DNA from: UMGS172 sp045647525
GTDB taxonomy: Bacteria; Bacillota; Clostridia; Oscillospirales; Acutalibacteraceae
NCBI GenBank assembly: GCA_045647525.1
Contig: JAZRMK010000005.1
Location: 1-35,960, forward strand
Length of the DNA stretch: 35,960 nucleotides
Direction: 5' to 3'
Position numbers and translations under genes: made by a program
In this document: positions 16,737 to 25,331 of the stretch, piece after piece
Position numbering within the stretch: the stretch's first letter is position 1
How the letters are laid out: every line of letters starts with the position of its first letter
Notes under the pieces: generated by a model
Told to the model about the DNA's origin: nothing
Databases searched by the model: none
What the model saw: only the letters and a program-made list of their open reading frames with translations

Positions 16737-17965
16737 AGCAGTTTCTTAAACGCCTCACCGAAAGTCATCGCCTTAACATCTTCAGATGACAGTATTTTAA
16801 CCGTCCCGATTTCTTCTCCGTCCAGCATCACCCTCGCAATTCCCACCTGTTGACCACAGACCACAGCGGCTTTTAGCGTTTGGGGCAATTCAACAACTAT
16901 TTCTATGTTTTTGGCCTTTCCCTTTTCCACCAAAAATGTTTTTATACCCTCTGCCTCGACTTTGACCGTTTCTTTTGTGCCGTGTGTAATGCATATCGAC
17001 TCTAACATTTTATCGTCAATCTGTACGGTGACATTAGTCCAGTTGGCAAAGCCGTAGTCAAGGAGCTTTCTGGCACCGTTAAATCGGTCATTACTGGTAT
17101 CTGCCCCCATAACAACCGCAACAAGTTCCATACCATCTCTTTGGGCGGTTGCCGAAAGGCAGGCACCGGCCTTTGAAGTAGTGCCCGTTTTAAGACCGGT
17201 ACAACCATCATAAAACCGCACAAGTTTATTGGTGTTGACAAGTTCAGACTCTCCGTCACGCAAAGTGTCCAACCACACGGTAGAGTAGTTTTTAATAAGA
17301 TCGTGCTTTATAAGTTCGCGTGACATCACAGCAACATCATAGGCACTCGTATAGTGTTCATCGGCATCAAGACCCGTGGCGTTTACAAAGTGAGTGTCCT
17401 TTAATCCAAGTTGGCTTGCTCGCTCATTCATCATAGCCACAAATCCTTCGCCGCTGCCTGCGATAGCCTCGCCCAACATTACGGTCGCATCATTGGCACT
17501 GCCTATTACCGCAGCTTTAAGTAAGTGATCAACCGACATTTGTTCGCCCGGTTCCAACCATATCTGAGATCCGCCCATTGAACAGGCATATTCACTAGCA
17601 GTAAGCATTGTATCAAGAGATAATTGGCCTGCCTCAATAGCCTCCATTGTTAGCAGTAACGCCATTATTTTGGTTATAGATGCCGGGGCTCGTTGCTCGT
17701 GACAGTTTTTCTCATAAAGCACCGTTCCGGTTGATACATCCATCAAAATGCAGGAAACAGCCTTTATTTCCAACTCGGTTCCTACTGCTGCCACTGTCTC
17801 ATTAGCATCAAAAACTATCGGGTCAGTAAGACCTATCGAATAATACTCAGTAACTATATTTTTATTTTCAAGTTCTTCTTGGGGAATCTCGTCTGCCAAA
17901 ACCCGAGTTGGCACCGCCAACATAACAGCAGTCATAATAACTGCGCATATCTTTCTAAAATACAT
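16715..17965 (-). CDS. D-alanyl-D-alanine carboxypeptidase, PBP5/DacF type
   Basis: This exported penicillin-binding enzyme trims the terminal D-alanine from peptidoglycan stems. Residues 1 to about 25 form a signal peptide (MYFRKICAVIMTAVML then VPTRVLADE). Catalytic motifs are SITK (SxxK), SAN (SxN) and KTGT, each in normal context. A C-terminal PBP5 beta domain ends in an amphipathic helix (AFKKLLNLQFFM), which would bind the membrane face. The frame is open upstream to 18166, but no signal peptide would then be N-terminal. ATG 17965 suits the AAAGGTG site; ATG 17971 is a close alternative. Both lie in an inverted repeat. The gene is DacF-like, but the exact orthologue is uncertain. Confidence 0.93.
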   Translation of the reverse strand: MYFRKICAVIMTAVMLAVPTRVLADEIPQEELENKNIVTEYYSIGLTDPIVFDANETVAAVGTELEIKAVSCILMDVSTGTVLYEKNCHEQRAPASITKIMALLLTMEAIEAGQLSLDTMLTASEYACSMGGSQIWLEPGEQMSVDHLLKAAVIGSANDATVMLGEAIAGSGEGFVAMMNERASQLGLKDTHFVNATGLDADEHYTSAYDVAVMSRELIKHDLIKNYSTVWLDTLRDGESELVNTNKLVRFYDGCTGLKTGTTSKAGACLSATAQRDGMELVAVVMGADTSNDRFNGARKLLDYGFANWTNVTVQIDDKMLESICITHGTKETVKVEAEGIKTFLVEKGKAKNIEIVVELPQTLKAAVVCGQQVGIARVMLDGEEIGTVKILSSEDVKAMTFGEAFKKLLNLQFFM

Positions 17966-17994
17966 ATTCATCACACCTTTCATTGATGAATATG
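17963..17994 (-). promoter_or_regulatory. Inverted repeat enclosing the ribosome site and start codons of the carboxypeptidase gene
   Basis: In transcript order, CATATTCATCA (17984-17994), a ten-base loop ATGAAAGGTG holding the ribosome site, then the exact complement TGATGAATATG (17963-17973). Both possible ATG starts (17971 and 17965) lie in the second arm. The plan matches the repeat at 9353-9388. Folding would hide the start codons. The repeat is seen directly; control of translation is inference. Confidence 0.6.
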
Positions 17995-18001
17995 CCGTGA
18001 T

Positions 18002-18038
18002 CAAAAGAATAAGACCCTTGAACGCACGTTCAAGGGTC
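18002..18038 (-). terminator. Intrinsic terminator after the transketolase genes
   Basis: On the minus strand, GACCCTTGAAC and GTTCAAGGGTC form an 11 bp perfect stem with a four-base loop (18013-18038), followed by TTATTCTTTT. It begins nine bases after the transketolase stop and ends shortly before the carboxypeptidase leader. Confidence 0.92.
18006..18033 (-). promoter_or_regulatory. Possible promoter of the carboxypeptidase gene, overlapping a terminator
   Basis: On the minus strand, TTGAAC (18028-18033), 16 bases, TATTCT (18006-18011). Both boxes lie in the stem and U-tract of the transketolase terminator. Transcription would start near 17998, just before the start-codon hairpin. The boxes are imperfect, so this is tentative. 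Confidence 0.35.
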
Positions 18039-18047
18039 AAAGCATTA

Positions 18048-18995
18048 TTATTTCTTGGCGGCGAGTGCCTCTTTTGCCTTTTCAACAATATCCTTAGCGC
18101 GAAGACCAAAGATGTTAAGAAGTTCCTCTGCAGGGCCGGACATACCGAAGCGGTCGTAAACACCAACCTTCACAACAGGAACGGGGCAGGTTTCGGTAAC
18201 AACCTCTGCAACAGCAGAACCGAGACCACCGATAACGGAATGCTCCTCTGCGGTAACAATAGCGCCTGTTTCCTTTGCGGCCTTTATGATGATTTCGCGG
18301 TCAATAGGCTTAATGGTAGCCATGTTGATGATTCTTGCACTTATACCTTCTGCTGCCAAAAGGTCGTAAGCTTCCATAGCCTCTTTAACCATAAGGCCGG
18401 TTGCAATAATAGTAACATCGGTACCCGATTTGAGTTCAACGCCTTTGCCGATTTCGAACTTATAATCATCATCGAAAACAACGGGAACTGCCAAACGGCC
18501 GAATCGCATATAAACGGGGCCGTCAATTTCAGCGGCGGCAAGAACCGCCTGACGTGCCTCAACTGCATCGGCAGGATTGATAATGGTCATTCCGGGAATA
18601 GTACGCATTACCGCGATATCCTCACAGCACTGGTGGGTTGCACCGTCCTCGCCAACCGAAATGCCGGCGTGCGAAGCACCAATCTTTACATTGAGGTGGG
18701 GGTAACCGATAGAGTTTCTGACCTGCTCAAAAGCACGGCCTGCTGCAAACATTGCAAAAGAAGATGCAAAAACCATCTTACCTGTTGCAGCAAAACCCGC
18801 AGCAATACTCATCATATTTCCTTCTGCAATACCGCAGTTATAGAACATTTCGGGGTGTTCCTTTTTAAAAGTACCGGTCTTGGTTGCGCCGGCCAAGTCA
18901 GCATCAAGAACAATAAAATCTTTTCTTGTTTCTGCCAATTCGCAAAGAGCCTTTCCGTAAGCATCTCTGGTGGCTATTTTAACTACATCTGCCAT
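18048..18995 (-). CDS. Transketolase, C-terminal subunit
   Basis: This is the C-terminal half of a split transketolase, which transfers two-carbon units between sugar phosphates in the non-oxidative pentose phosphate pathway. The 315 residues carry the pyrimidine-binding domain, with the catalytic glutamate in NCGIAEGNMMSIAAGFA, the segment HAGISVGEDGATHQ, and a C-terminal domain (VTAEEHSVIGGLGSAVAEV). It must pair with the N-terminal subunit encoded just upstream. ATG 18995 is chosen because GGGAG lies eight bases upstream; an ATG at 19010 has no such site. Related split proteins also occur among DXP-synthase-like enzymes, but the pairing favours transketolase. Confidence 0.95.
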   Translation of the reverse strand: MADVVKIATRDAYGKALCELAETRKDFIVLDADLAGATKTGTFKKEHPEMFYNCGIAEGNMMSIAAGFAATGKMVFASSFAMFAAGRAFEQVRNSIGYPHLNVKIGASHAGISVGEDGATHQCCEDIAVMRTIPGMTIINPADAVEARQAVLAAAEIDGPVYMRFGRLAVPVVFDDDYKFEIGKGVELKSGTDVTIIATGLMVKEAMEAYDLLAAEGISARIINMATIKPIDREIIIKAAKETGAIVTAEEHSVIGGLGSAVAEVVTETCPVPVVKVGVYDRFGMSGPAEELLNIFGLRAKDIVEKAKEALAAKK

Positions 18996-19026
18996 TATTC
19001 TTTCTCCCATCTTTAAAGCTACTTAA

Positions 19027-19863
19027 TTAAAGTGCTGCGATTTTTTCGTCCAACTCTTTGAGTGCCTGAGCAGCCAACTCATCGTTAGGACCCTGACCGT
19101 GCCAGCCAACCTGGTTTTCCATAAACGAAACGTCCTTGCCCTTAACGGTCTCGGCAATAATTGCGGTCGGCTTGTCCTTGCATTCTTCGGCTGCCTTTAC
19201 AGCAGCTTCGATCTGCTCAAAGTCGTGACCGTCAATAACGATTACATTCCAATTAAATGCTTCAAACTTCTTGTCGAGCGGCAGAGGAGAGTTAACCTCT
19301 TCGATAGTGCCGTCGATTTGGAGGTGGTTAACATCAATAAAAACAGTAAGGTTGTTAAGATTCTTGTGAGCAGCGAACATAGCTGCTTCCCAGACCTGAC
19401 CTTCTTGCGATTCGCCATCACCAACAACGGTGTAAACTCTGTAATCATCGCCAAAGTGCTTTGCAGACAGAGCCATACCTGCGGCGGCTGAAATGCCCTG
19501 ACCGAGTGAGCCTGCCGACATATCAACACCGGGAATATTCTTCATATCAGGGTGTCCTTGGAGCATAGCATAGGGTTTACGGAGCTTTTCAATCTCTTCA
19601 ACGGGGAAGAATCCGCGGAGTGCCAACACGCCGTAAAGTGCAGGTGCGGCATGACCTTTTGAAAGTACGAAACGGTCACGGTTCGCCATCTTGGGATTCT
19701 TGGGGTCTATATTCATTTTATCAAAATAGAGATATGTGAGTATCTCGGTGCAGGAAAGCGAACCGCCCGGATGACCCGACTTGGCACGGTTGGTGCCGAT
19801 AATGATTTGTTTCTTAGCTTCGAGAGCAAGTTTTTTAAGCTCTGTTCTTCTCTGCTCGTTCAT
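19027..19863 (-). CDS. Transketolase, N-terminal subunit
   Basis: This is the N-terminal half of the split transketolase, 278 residues, holding the thiamine diphosphate pyrophosphate domain. Family marks are SGHPGGSLSCTEILTYLYF (about 29-47), RDRFVLSKGHAAPALYG, and the cofactor motif GDGESQEGQVWEAAMFA followed by VNHLQIDG. The final QVGWHGQGP is typical. The start follows AGGAGG six bases upstream. A short palindrome, GTTCATTATGAAC, spans the start codon. The C-terminal subunit follows after 31 bases, and rluD lies 19 bases before it. The split arrangement is common in Clostridia. Confidence 0.96.
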   Translation of the reverse strand: MNEQRRTELKKLALEAKKQIIIGTNRAKSGHPGGSLSCTEILTYLYFDKMNIDPKNPKMANRDRFVLSKGHAAPALYGVLALRGFFPVEEIEKLRKPYAMLQGHPDMKNIPGVDMSAGSLGQGISAAAGMALSAKHFGDDYRVYTVVGDGESQEGQVWEAAMFAAHKNLNNLTVFIDVNHLQIDGTIEEVNSPLPLDKKFEAFNWNVIVIDGHDFEQIEAAVKAAEECKDKPTAIIAETVKGKDVSFMENQVGWHGQGPNDELAAQALKELDEKIAAL

Positions 19864-19882
19864 AATGAACCTCCTGAAAATA

Positions 19883-20791
19883 TTAAATGGGATTTAGCTT
19901 GTTTAAGAATTTTTTGAAATACTCGGGCAAATCGGCCGAGAATTCCATATATTCAAAACTTTTAGGATGTTTGAACCCGATTTTTGTGGCATTCAAACAC
20001 TGGCCTTCAAGTTCCGAAATAACCTTTTTGGGTCCATAGACCGAGTCGCCTGCCAATGGGTGTCCCATATATGCCGAATGAACTCTGATCTGATGGGTTC
20101 TGCCGGTTTCTAATTTAAACCTCACGTGCGTAAAGCCTTCATATCGGCTTACAACCTCATAGTGAGTTACAGCCGGCTTTGAATTCATAAACACGACCGC
20201 CATTCTTTGACGGTTCCTTGGATCTCTTCCTATGGGAGCATTGATAGTTCCCTTATCATCTTTTAGGTTACCGTAAACAACCGCCTCGTACTCGCGGGTA
20301 AAGGAATGTTCCTTTATCTGCTCCGCAAGATATTTGTGCGCATTGTCGGTCTTCGCAACCATCAACAAACCGCTTGTGTCCTTGTCGATTCTATGTACAA
20401 TTCCCGGCCGCATAACACCGTTTATTCCCGACAGTTGTCCTTTGCAATGGTGCAACAACGCATTTACAAGCGTTTTATCAGGATTCCCGGGTGCAGGATG
20501 CACCACCATTCCCTTCGGCTTGTTTACTACCAACATTTCATCGTCCTCATAAACGATATCAAGAGGTATATCCTGCGGTTTTGCCTCGGGTTCGGATAAG
20601 TCAGGCAGTGTAACCGTAACTTTATCTCCCAATTTTACCGCATATTTTTTCTTGACGCACCTGCCGTTTACAAGCACATTTCCGTCCTCAACAAGCGTCG
20701 CGGACAACGACCTTGAAATGTCAAGGTTTTGGGCTACGAAGGCATCAATTCTGATGCCTTCCAAGTCACAAATCAACTCTTTTGAGTCCAT
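19883..20791 (-). CDS. rluD: Large-subunit rRNA pseudouridine synthase, RluD type
   Basis: This enzyme converts selected uridines in 23S rRNA to pseudouridine. The 302-residue protein has an N-terminal S4 RNA-binding domain (about 12-65) and then the RluA-family catalytic domain, with the active aspartate D136 in HRIDKDTSGLLMVAKTD. The C-terminal GRTHQIRVH is also diagnostic. The length and S4 domain favour the RluD subgroup, although the exact target sites cannot be read from the sequence. Its start overlaps the lspA stop by one base (TAATG), so the two are translationally coupled, an adjacency seen across bacteria. Confidence 0.95.
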   Translation of the reverse strand: MDSKELICDLEGIRIDAFVAQNLDISRSLSATLVEDGNVLVNGRCVKKKYAVKLGDKVTVTLPDLSEPEAKPQDIPLDIVYEDDEMLVVNKPKGMVVHPAPGNPDKTLVNALLHHCKGQLSGINGVMRPGIVHRIDKDTSGLLMVAKTDNAHKYLAEQIKEHSFTREYEAVVYGNLKDDKGTINAPIGRDPRNRQRMAVVFMNSKPAVTHYEVVSRYEGFTHVRFKLETGRTHQIRVHSAYMGHPLAGDSVYGPKKVISELEGQCLNATKIGFKHPKSFEYMEFSADLPEYFKKFLNKLNPI

Positions 20792-21333
20792 TATTTTGCC
20801 TCTTTATCGGTAGTTTCCGTGTCAGTCTTTATTTCTTCGAATGCTGCACTCACCCTCTGCGATCTTCCGCGCCAATCACGCACAAAATCAACAACAAAGT
20901 ACAAAAACATCAAGCCGGCTCCGACACAAACAGCAACATCGGCAACATTGAACACAGGGAAATCGATAAATCCAAATTCAAGAAAATCGATAACTCCGCC
21001 GCCTCTGAAAACACGGTCGATAAGATTACCCACACCGCCGCCGAGCACCAGGCACAAAGCCCAGAACATCAGCTTACTGTCAAAGGTCTTTCTTATAAGA
21101 AGACCTATACAAATTATCATAATAAAAACAGTAACGGTGATAATCATCCAGGTCTGTCCTTCAAGATTGCCGAAAGCAATTCCGGTGTTGGGCGGGATCC
21201 TATGAAATTTTAAAATCGAGGGTATTACTGTGATTATCTCATTCGGGTCCATATGAATAGTGATCAAATACTTGGTCAACTGGTCAAGACCCACAACCAA
21301 CACCCCGCAAATGATAGCTAATAAAGCAGTCAT
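20791..21333 (-). CDS. lspA: Lipoprotein signal peptidase (signal peptidase II)
   Basis: LspA is an inner-membrane aspartyl protease that cleaves lipoprotein signal peptides. The 180 residues form about four membrane helices. The catalytic pair is D116 (GGVIDFLEF) and D132 (FNVADVAV), with the supporting motifs LDQLTKYLI, PPNTGIAFG and GGGVGNLIDR. The start follows AAGGAG at seven bases. It lies between ileS and rluD, the usual bacterial order. The ApbE and FMN-binding lipoproteins in this window would be among its substrates. Confidence 0.98.
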   Translation of the reverse strand: MTALLAIICGVLVVGLDQLTKYLITIHMDPNEIITVIPSILKFHRIPPNTGIAFGNLEGQTWMIITVTVFIMIICIGLLIRKTFDSKLMFWALCLVLGGGVGNLIDRVFRGGGVIDFLEFGFIDFPVFNVADVAVCVGAGLMFLYFVVDFVRDWRGRSQRVSAAFEEIKTDTETTDKEAK

Positions 21334-21352
21334 TAAAGTACTCCTTAAACTA

Positions 21353-24130
21353 TTATTTGCCTACAATAGCGGCACAACGGCTGCAAAGAGTGGGATGCTC
21401 GGTGCTCTCGCCTACTGTTTTGGAGTAGGTCCAGCAACGCTCGCACTTCTCACCTTCTGCACGGCGAACAGTAACACCGATACCGGTCTCACCCTTAAAT
21501 TCGCCACCGTCGGTATTTTCCAACTTCACATTGGAAACAATGAATATCGTTTTAAGCATATCCTCGCACGATTTAAGGAAGTCATAGGTTTCACCCTCTG
21601 CAAATACGGTAACTTCACTTTCCAACGAAGCGCCGATAACCTTTGCGGTACGGGCAATTTCCAAAGCCTTCTTAATATCGTCGCGAATGGTATGAATTCT
21701 GTCCCAACGAGCCATAAATTCGGGCTCAACCTTAACATTTGCCCTGGGGAATTCATTGAAAATAACGTTTCTTACATCATCGGTCGACTTATGGGGCATA
21801 AACTTCCAAATTTCATCGGATGTGAAAGCCAGAATCGGAGCAATAAGGCGAGTCAATGTATGAAGAACGGTGTAAATCGTAGTCTGCGCCGCACGGCGTG
21901 TTGCAGAGTCAACAGCCTCAACATAAAGTCTGTCCTTTGCGGCATCAAGATAGAAGTTGGACATATCCAATACACAGAAGTTGTGGATTGCGTGGAAAAT
22001 GAGGTGATACTCAAATTCGTCATAAGCCTTGGTGCATTCCTCAACAATCTGTTCAAGACGCATCAATGCAAACTTATCCATCTCCTCTAACTTATCATAT
22101 TCAACTGCATCTTTATCGGGGTCGAAATCATTTACGCAACCCAGAATAAATCTGGCAGTATTTCTTATCTTTCTGTAAACTTCACTAAGCTGTTTCAGAA
22201 TGTCCTTAGAAATTCTGATATCAGCGTGATAGTCGGAAGATGCAACCCACAAACGAAGGATATCAGCACCATACTGACTTACGATATCGTCGGGGTTGAT
22301 GGTGTTACCGATAGATTTTGACATCTTCTTGCCTTCACCGTCAACTACCCAACCGTGAGTTACAACGGTCTTGTAAGGTGCTTTATCGTATGCTGCAACC
22401 GAGGTGAGCAACGAAGACTGGAACCAACCTCTGTACTGGTCAGCACCCTCTAAATAAAGGTCGGCAGGAGAAGCCAGATCCTCACGTTCGTCCAAAACAG
22501 CAGCGTGTGATACGCCTGAATCGAACCAAACGTCCATAATATCGGTTTCTTTCTTGAAATTGGTGCTGCCGCAAGAACATTTTGAATCTTCGGGCATAAG
22601 ATCTTTTTCGGACAACTCATACCAAGCATCTGCACCTTTTTCACGGAAGATCTCAACGATCTTTGCGATAGATTCGGGAGTGATAAGCTCCTTACCGCAA
22701 TCAGCACAGTAGAAGATCGGAATGGGTACACCCCATGTACGCTGACGTGAAATACACCAGTCAGAACGGTCCTTGATCATTCCTGCAATACGGTCTTCAC
22801 CCCAACCGGGAACCCATTTAACACCCTTTATCTCTTCAATAGCTCGGTCAGCAAACGCCGAAATTGAGCAGAACCACTGTTCAGTAGCACGGAAGAGAAT
22901 GGGTGACTTACAACGCCAGCAGTGAGGATACTGGTGGATGATCTTTTCCAAAGCGAAAAGATAGCCATTTTCATCAAGGTTAATAGCAATAGCCTTGTTT
23001 GCAGCATCGGTAGTAAGTCCTGCAAAAGGACCTGCCTCAGCAGTGAGCACGCCCTTGTGGTCAACAGGAACGACCATACCAACCTCGGGGTAGTTACGGC
23101 AGACCTCAAAGTCGTCAACACCGTGACCGGGGGCAGTATGGACACAACCGGTACCACTTTCAAGCGTTACGTGATTACCTACGATAACCAACGAGGTGCG
23201 GTCGATAAAGGGATGTGCACACTTGATATATTCAAGCTCCGAGCCCTTAATAGTGCCCAAAAGCTCATATTCATCAATTTTAGCAGCCTTGAAAGAGTTT
23301 GCTGCCAGTTCGGTTGCCATTACGTAGTATTCGCCGTTAGCCTTGTAAACGCCGTAGTCATAATCAGGGCCTACACAGATAGCAAGGTTAGCGGGCAATG
23401 TCCAGGTAGTAGTTGTCCAGATAACGAAGAAGGTCTTTTCTACCTCTGCACCGAGTGCGGAAAGTTTACCGCAATCATCGGAAACTCTGAACTTAACATA
23501 GATGGAATGGCAAGGATCCTCGGCATATTCAATTTCAGCCTCAGCCAAAGCAGTCTGGCATTCGGGACACCAGTAAACCGGCTTCAAGCCCTTATAAATA
23601 TATCCCTTTTCAGCCATTTTGCCAAAAATCTCGACCTGCTTTGCAACATAAGCGGGTTTTAAGGTGAGGTACGGATTTGCCCAATCACCCAAAACTCCAA
23701 GACGCTCAAACTGTCTGCGCTGGTCTTCAACAAATCCCAATGCGAACTCACGGCAAATTTTTCTGAGTTCCAAAGCAGAAACTGCTGCTGTTGAACTAAC
23801 ACCCGCCTTTTTACGAGCTTTAAGTTCGGTGGGAAGACCGTGTGTGTCGTAACCGGGGACATAAGGTGCCTTGAATCCCGACATATTCTTATAGCGAAGA
23901 ACAAAATCCTTCAAGGATTTGTTGAGCGCAGTACCCATGTGGATAATACCGTTAGCATACGGAGGGCCGTCGTGAAGAACATAAAGAGGTTTGCCCTCGT
24001 TATGCTTCATAAGTTCCTCGTAGGTGTTACTGTCCTGCCACTCTTTCAATGCTTCAGGTTCTCTTGTGGGAAGCCCGGCACGCATAGGAAATTCCGTTAC
24101 AGGCAGATTAAGTGTCTCATTGTAATTCAT
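21353..24130 (-). CDS. ileS: Isoleucyl-tRNA synthetase
   Basis: IleRS charges tRNA-Ile with isoleucine. The 925-residue length, the KMSKS motif (KKMSKSIGNTI, near residue 600) and the C-terminal zinc site (CERC then CSRC, near 903-920) fit the bacterial type-1 enzyme. The HIGH-like motif reads HMGT (PYANGIIHMGTALNK, 57-71), an accepted class I variant. The large editing domain (for example GTGCVHTAPGHGVDD) is present. The start follows AAAAGGAG. A stem-loop at 24217-24248 separates it from divIVA, but no T-box leader can be found in the 128-base gap. It leads into lspA after 18 bases. Confidence 0.98.
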   Translation of the reverse strand: MNYNETLNLPVTEFPMRAGLPTREPEALKEWQDSNTYEELMKHNEGKPLYVLHDGPPYANGIIHMGTALNKSLKDFVLRYKNMSGFKAPYVPGYDTHGLPTELKARKKAGVSSTAAVSALELRKICREFALGFVEDQRRQFERLGVLGDWANPYLTLKPAYVAKQVEIFGKMAEKGYIYKGLKPVYWCPECQTALAEAEIEYAEDPCHSIYVKFRVSDDCGKLSALGAEVEKTFFVIWTTTTWTLPANLAICVGPDYDYGVYKANGEYYVMATELAANSFKAAKIDEYELLGTIKGSELEYIKCAHPFIDRTSLVIVGNHVTLESGTGCVHTAPGHGVDDFEVCRNYPEVGMVVPVDHKGVLTAEAGPFAGLTTDAANKAIAINLDENGYLFALEKIIHQYPHCWRCKSPILFRATEQWFCSISAFADRAIEEIKGVKWVPGWGEDRIAGMIKDRSDWCISRQRTWGVPIPIFYCADCGKELITPESIAKIVEIFREKGADAWYELSEKDLMPEDSKCSCGSTNFKKETDIMDVWFDSGVSHAAVLDEREDLASPADLYLEGADQYRGWFQSSLLTSVAAYDKAPYKTVVTHGWVVDGEGKKMSKSIGNTINPDDIVSQYGADILRLWVASSDYHADIRISKDILKQLSEVYRKIRNTARFILGCVNDFDPDKDAVEYDKLEEMDKFALMRLEQIVEECTKAYDEFEYHLIFHAIHNFCVLDMSNFYLDAAKDRLYVEAVDSATRRAAQTTIYTVLHTLTRLIAPILAFTSDEIWKFMPHKSTDDVRNVIFNEFPRANVKVEPEFMARWDRIHTIRDDIKKALEIARTAKVIGASLESEVTVFAEGETYDFLKSCEDMLKTIFIVSNVKLENTDGGEFKGETGIGVTVRRAEGEKCERCWTYSKTVGESTEHPTLCSRCAAIVGK

Positions 24131-24216
24131 TATATATACTCCTTTTGCCGCTATTTTAAACCCTCGCTAAGATAACATAATTCGGGCAAAATTTCGGCAG
24201 TGTTTAAATGCTCGTA

Positions 24217-24248
24217 AATCCCGACAGTGAAAATTCACCCTCGGGATT
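24217..24248 (-). terminator. Strong stem-loop between divIVA and ileS, possible weak terminator
   Basis: On the minus strand, AATCCCGA pairs with TCGGGATT, and after a small mismatch GTGA pairs with TCAC around the loop ATTT. Only three Us follow, so termination is probably partial. It may lower read-through from the division genes into ileS, or mark the 3' end of divIVA mRNA. I see no convincing promoter in the remaining 86 bases before ileS. Confidence 0.5.
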
Positions 24249-24258
24249 CTTTGATAAA

Positions 24259-25314
24259 TTATCTCTTTTTCTTTTTAAAGAAGAAGCCTTCCGACTCATT
24301 TTCATCGTCTTCTTCATCATCATCTTCGTCATCTTCGCCGAAGCTGATTTTACCCTTTTTAATGGGTGCCTCGGTCATTGTGGGTGCTTCTTCAACTGCG
24401 GGGATCTCCTCAACAGCGGCAGTAGCCTCATCGAATGTCAACTGATATTCGTCAACATCGTCTGATTCTTTGACCGCAGGGATTTCATCAACAGCAGGCT
24501 CCTCAACAATTGCAGAAGAGCTTGAAATCACCTCGGCCTGAAAAGCTGCATCGGCTTCTGCTTTCAGAGCGGCAGCAATTTTCTCCTGTTCCTCAGCCTC
24601 TTTTTTAGCGAGTTCAGCAGCTGCTGCGGCTTCGGCCTCAGACTTTTGCTGAGCCAACTTCTCAGACACAGCATTGTCAAGCAGTGCTGCGGGGTCGTTG
24701 AAATCTATTGAAAGAACGGTTTTTGCTCTCTCTATATTGAAAGGAATTTCGTCAGGCAACTGATTCATAAGTTCCAAAACGGCTGCGCACTGAGAAACTG
24801 CCTTTTTCTTGAAATCGGACACTTCAATTTTAAGGCGGTCGTAAAGTTTCTGCTGTAAATCAACGCTTTCCTTTGCGGCAGCGACGATCTCCTCAGCATT
24901 TTTAACTGCCTCAGCGATAATTTTTGTTGCTTCAACCTCTGCAGTCTTGCCCAAAAGCGAAGCATTCTTCTCAGCTTCGGAAATAATTTCCTGTGCCTTC
25001 ATTCCTGCCTCGGTCAATTTCAAATTAGCGTCGGCAATGATTGTTTCTGCCTGATTTCTTGCATCGTCGGTAATCTGCTCGGCAACACGCTGTGCGCTTA
25101 CAAGCACATTTTGAATACCTGCCGAAGTGAGTGCCGCCTCGGGAGCCTTTTTGCTGATTTCCTGTAATTTGCGGTCAACATCCAACTTCTGCTTCAACAA
25201 GATTTCTATTTCAGATGCAACCTCTTCTAAAAACAGGTCAACATCACTTTTTTTATATCCTCCCACGGGAGAACTCTGAAACTCCATATCACGAATCTGT
25301 TCAGGTGTTTTCAT
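24259..25314 (-). CDS. divIVA: DivIVA-domain cell division/polarity protein with long acidic tail
   Basis: DivIVA proteins bind curved membrane at division sites and poles. The N-terminus carries the family signature, MEF then GGYKKSDVDLFLEEVASEIE (about 10-37). A long coiled coil (about 45-250) follows, rich in alanine, glutamate and lysine. A proline- and glutamate-rich linker comes next, then a very acidic run (EDDEDDDEEDDENESE) and a basic end, FFFKKKKR. At 351 residues it is about twice the length of the Bacillus protein. ATG 25314 follows GGAGG at eight bases; the longer frame from 25335 lacks such a site. It lies 17 bases after ylmH. Confidence 0.9.
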   Translation of the reverse strand: MKTPEQIRDMEFQSSPVGGYKKSDVDLFLEEVASEIEILLKQKLDVDRKLQEISKKAPEAALTSAGIQNVLVSAQRVAEQITDDARNQAETIIADANLKLTEAGMKAQEIISEAEKNASLLGKTAEVEATKIIAEAVKNAEEIVAAAKESVDLQQKLYDRLKIEVSDFKKKAVSQCAAVLELMNQLPDEIPFNIERAKTVLSIDFNDPAALLDNAVSEKLAQQKSEAEAAAAAELAKKEAEEQEKIAAALKAEADAAFQAEVISSSSAIVEEPAVDEIPAVKESDDVDEYQLTFDEATAAVEEIPAVEEAPTMTEAPIKKGKISFGEDDEDDDEEDDENESEGFFFKKKKR

Positions 25315-25331
25315 AACTTGTTCCTCCAAAT

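Noticed and set aside
17997..19016. A long open frame on the plus strand opposite the transketolase C-terminal subunit
   Set aside because: It mirrors a clear transketolase gene, has no family features and no suitable ribosome site. Long antisense frames arise from the codon use of the real gene.
18048..19863. Frameshifted single transketolase gene
   Set aside because: Each half has its own ribosome site and proper ends with a 31-base gap. Split transketolases are normal in Clostridia.
24050..24080. IleRS HIGH motif written as HMGT, suspected defect
   Set aside because: The actual motif lies near residues 64-67 of the protein, around 23930-23945. Threonine at the last position is an accepted class I variant, and KMSKS is normal.
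24131..24258. Possible T-box leader before ileS
   Set aside because: The gap is only 128 bases, and I see neither a T-box-like conserved sequence nor the specifier and antiterminator layout.
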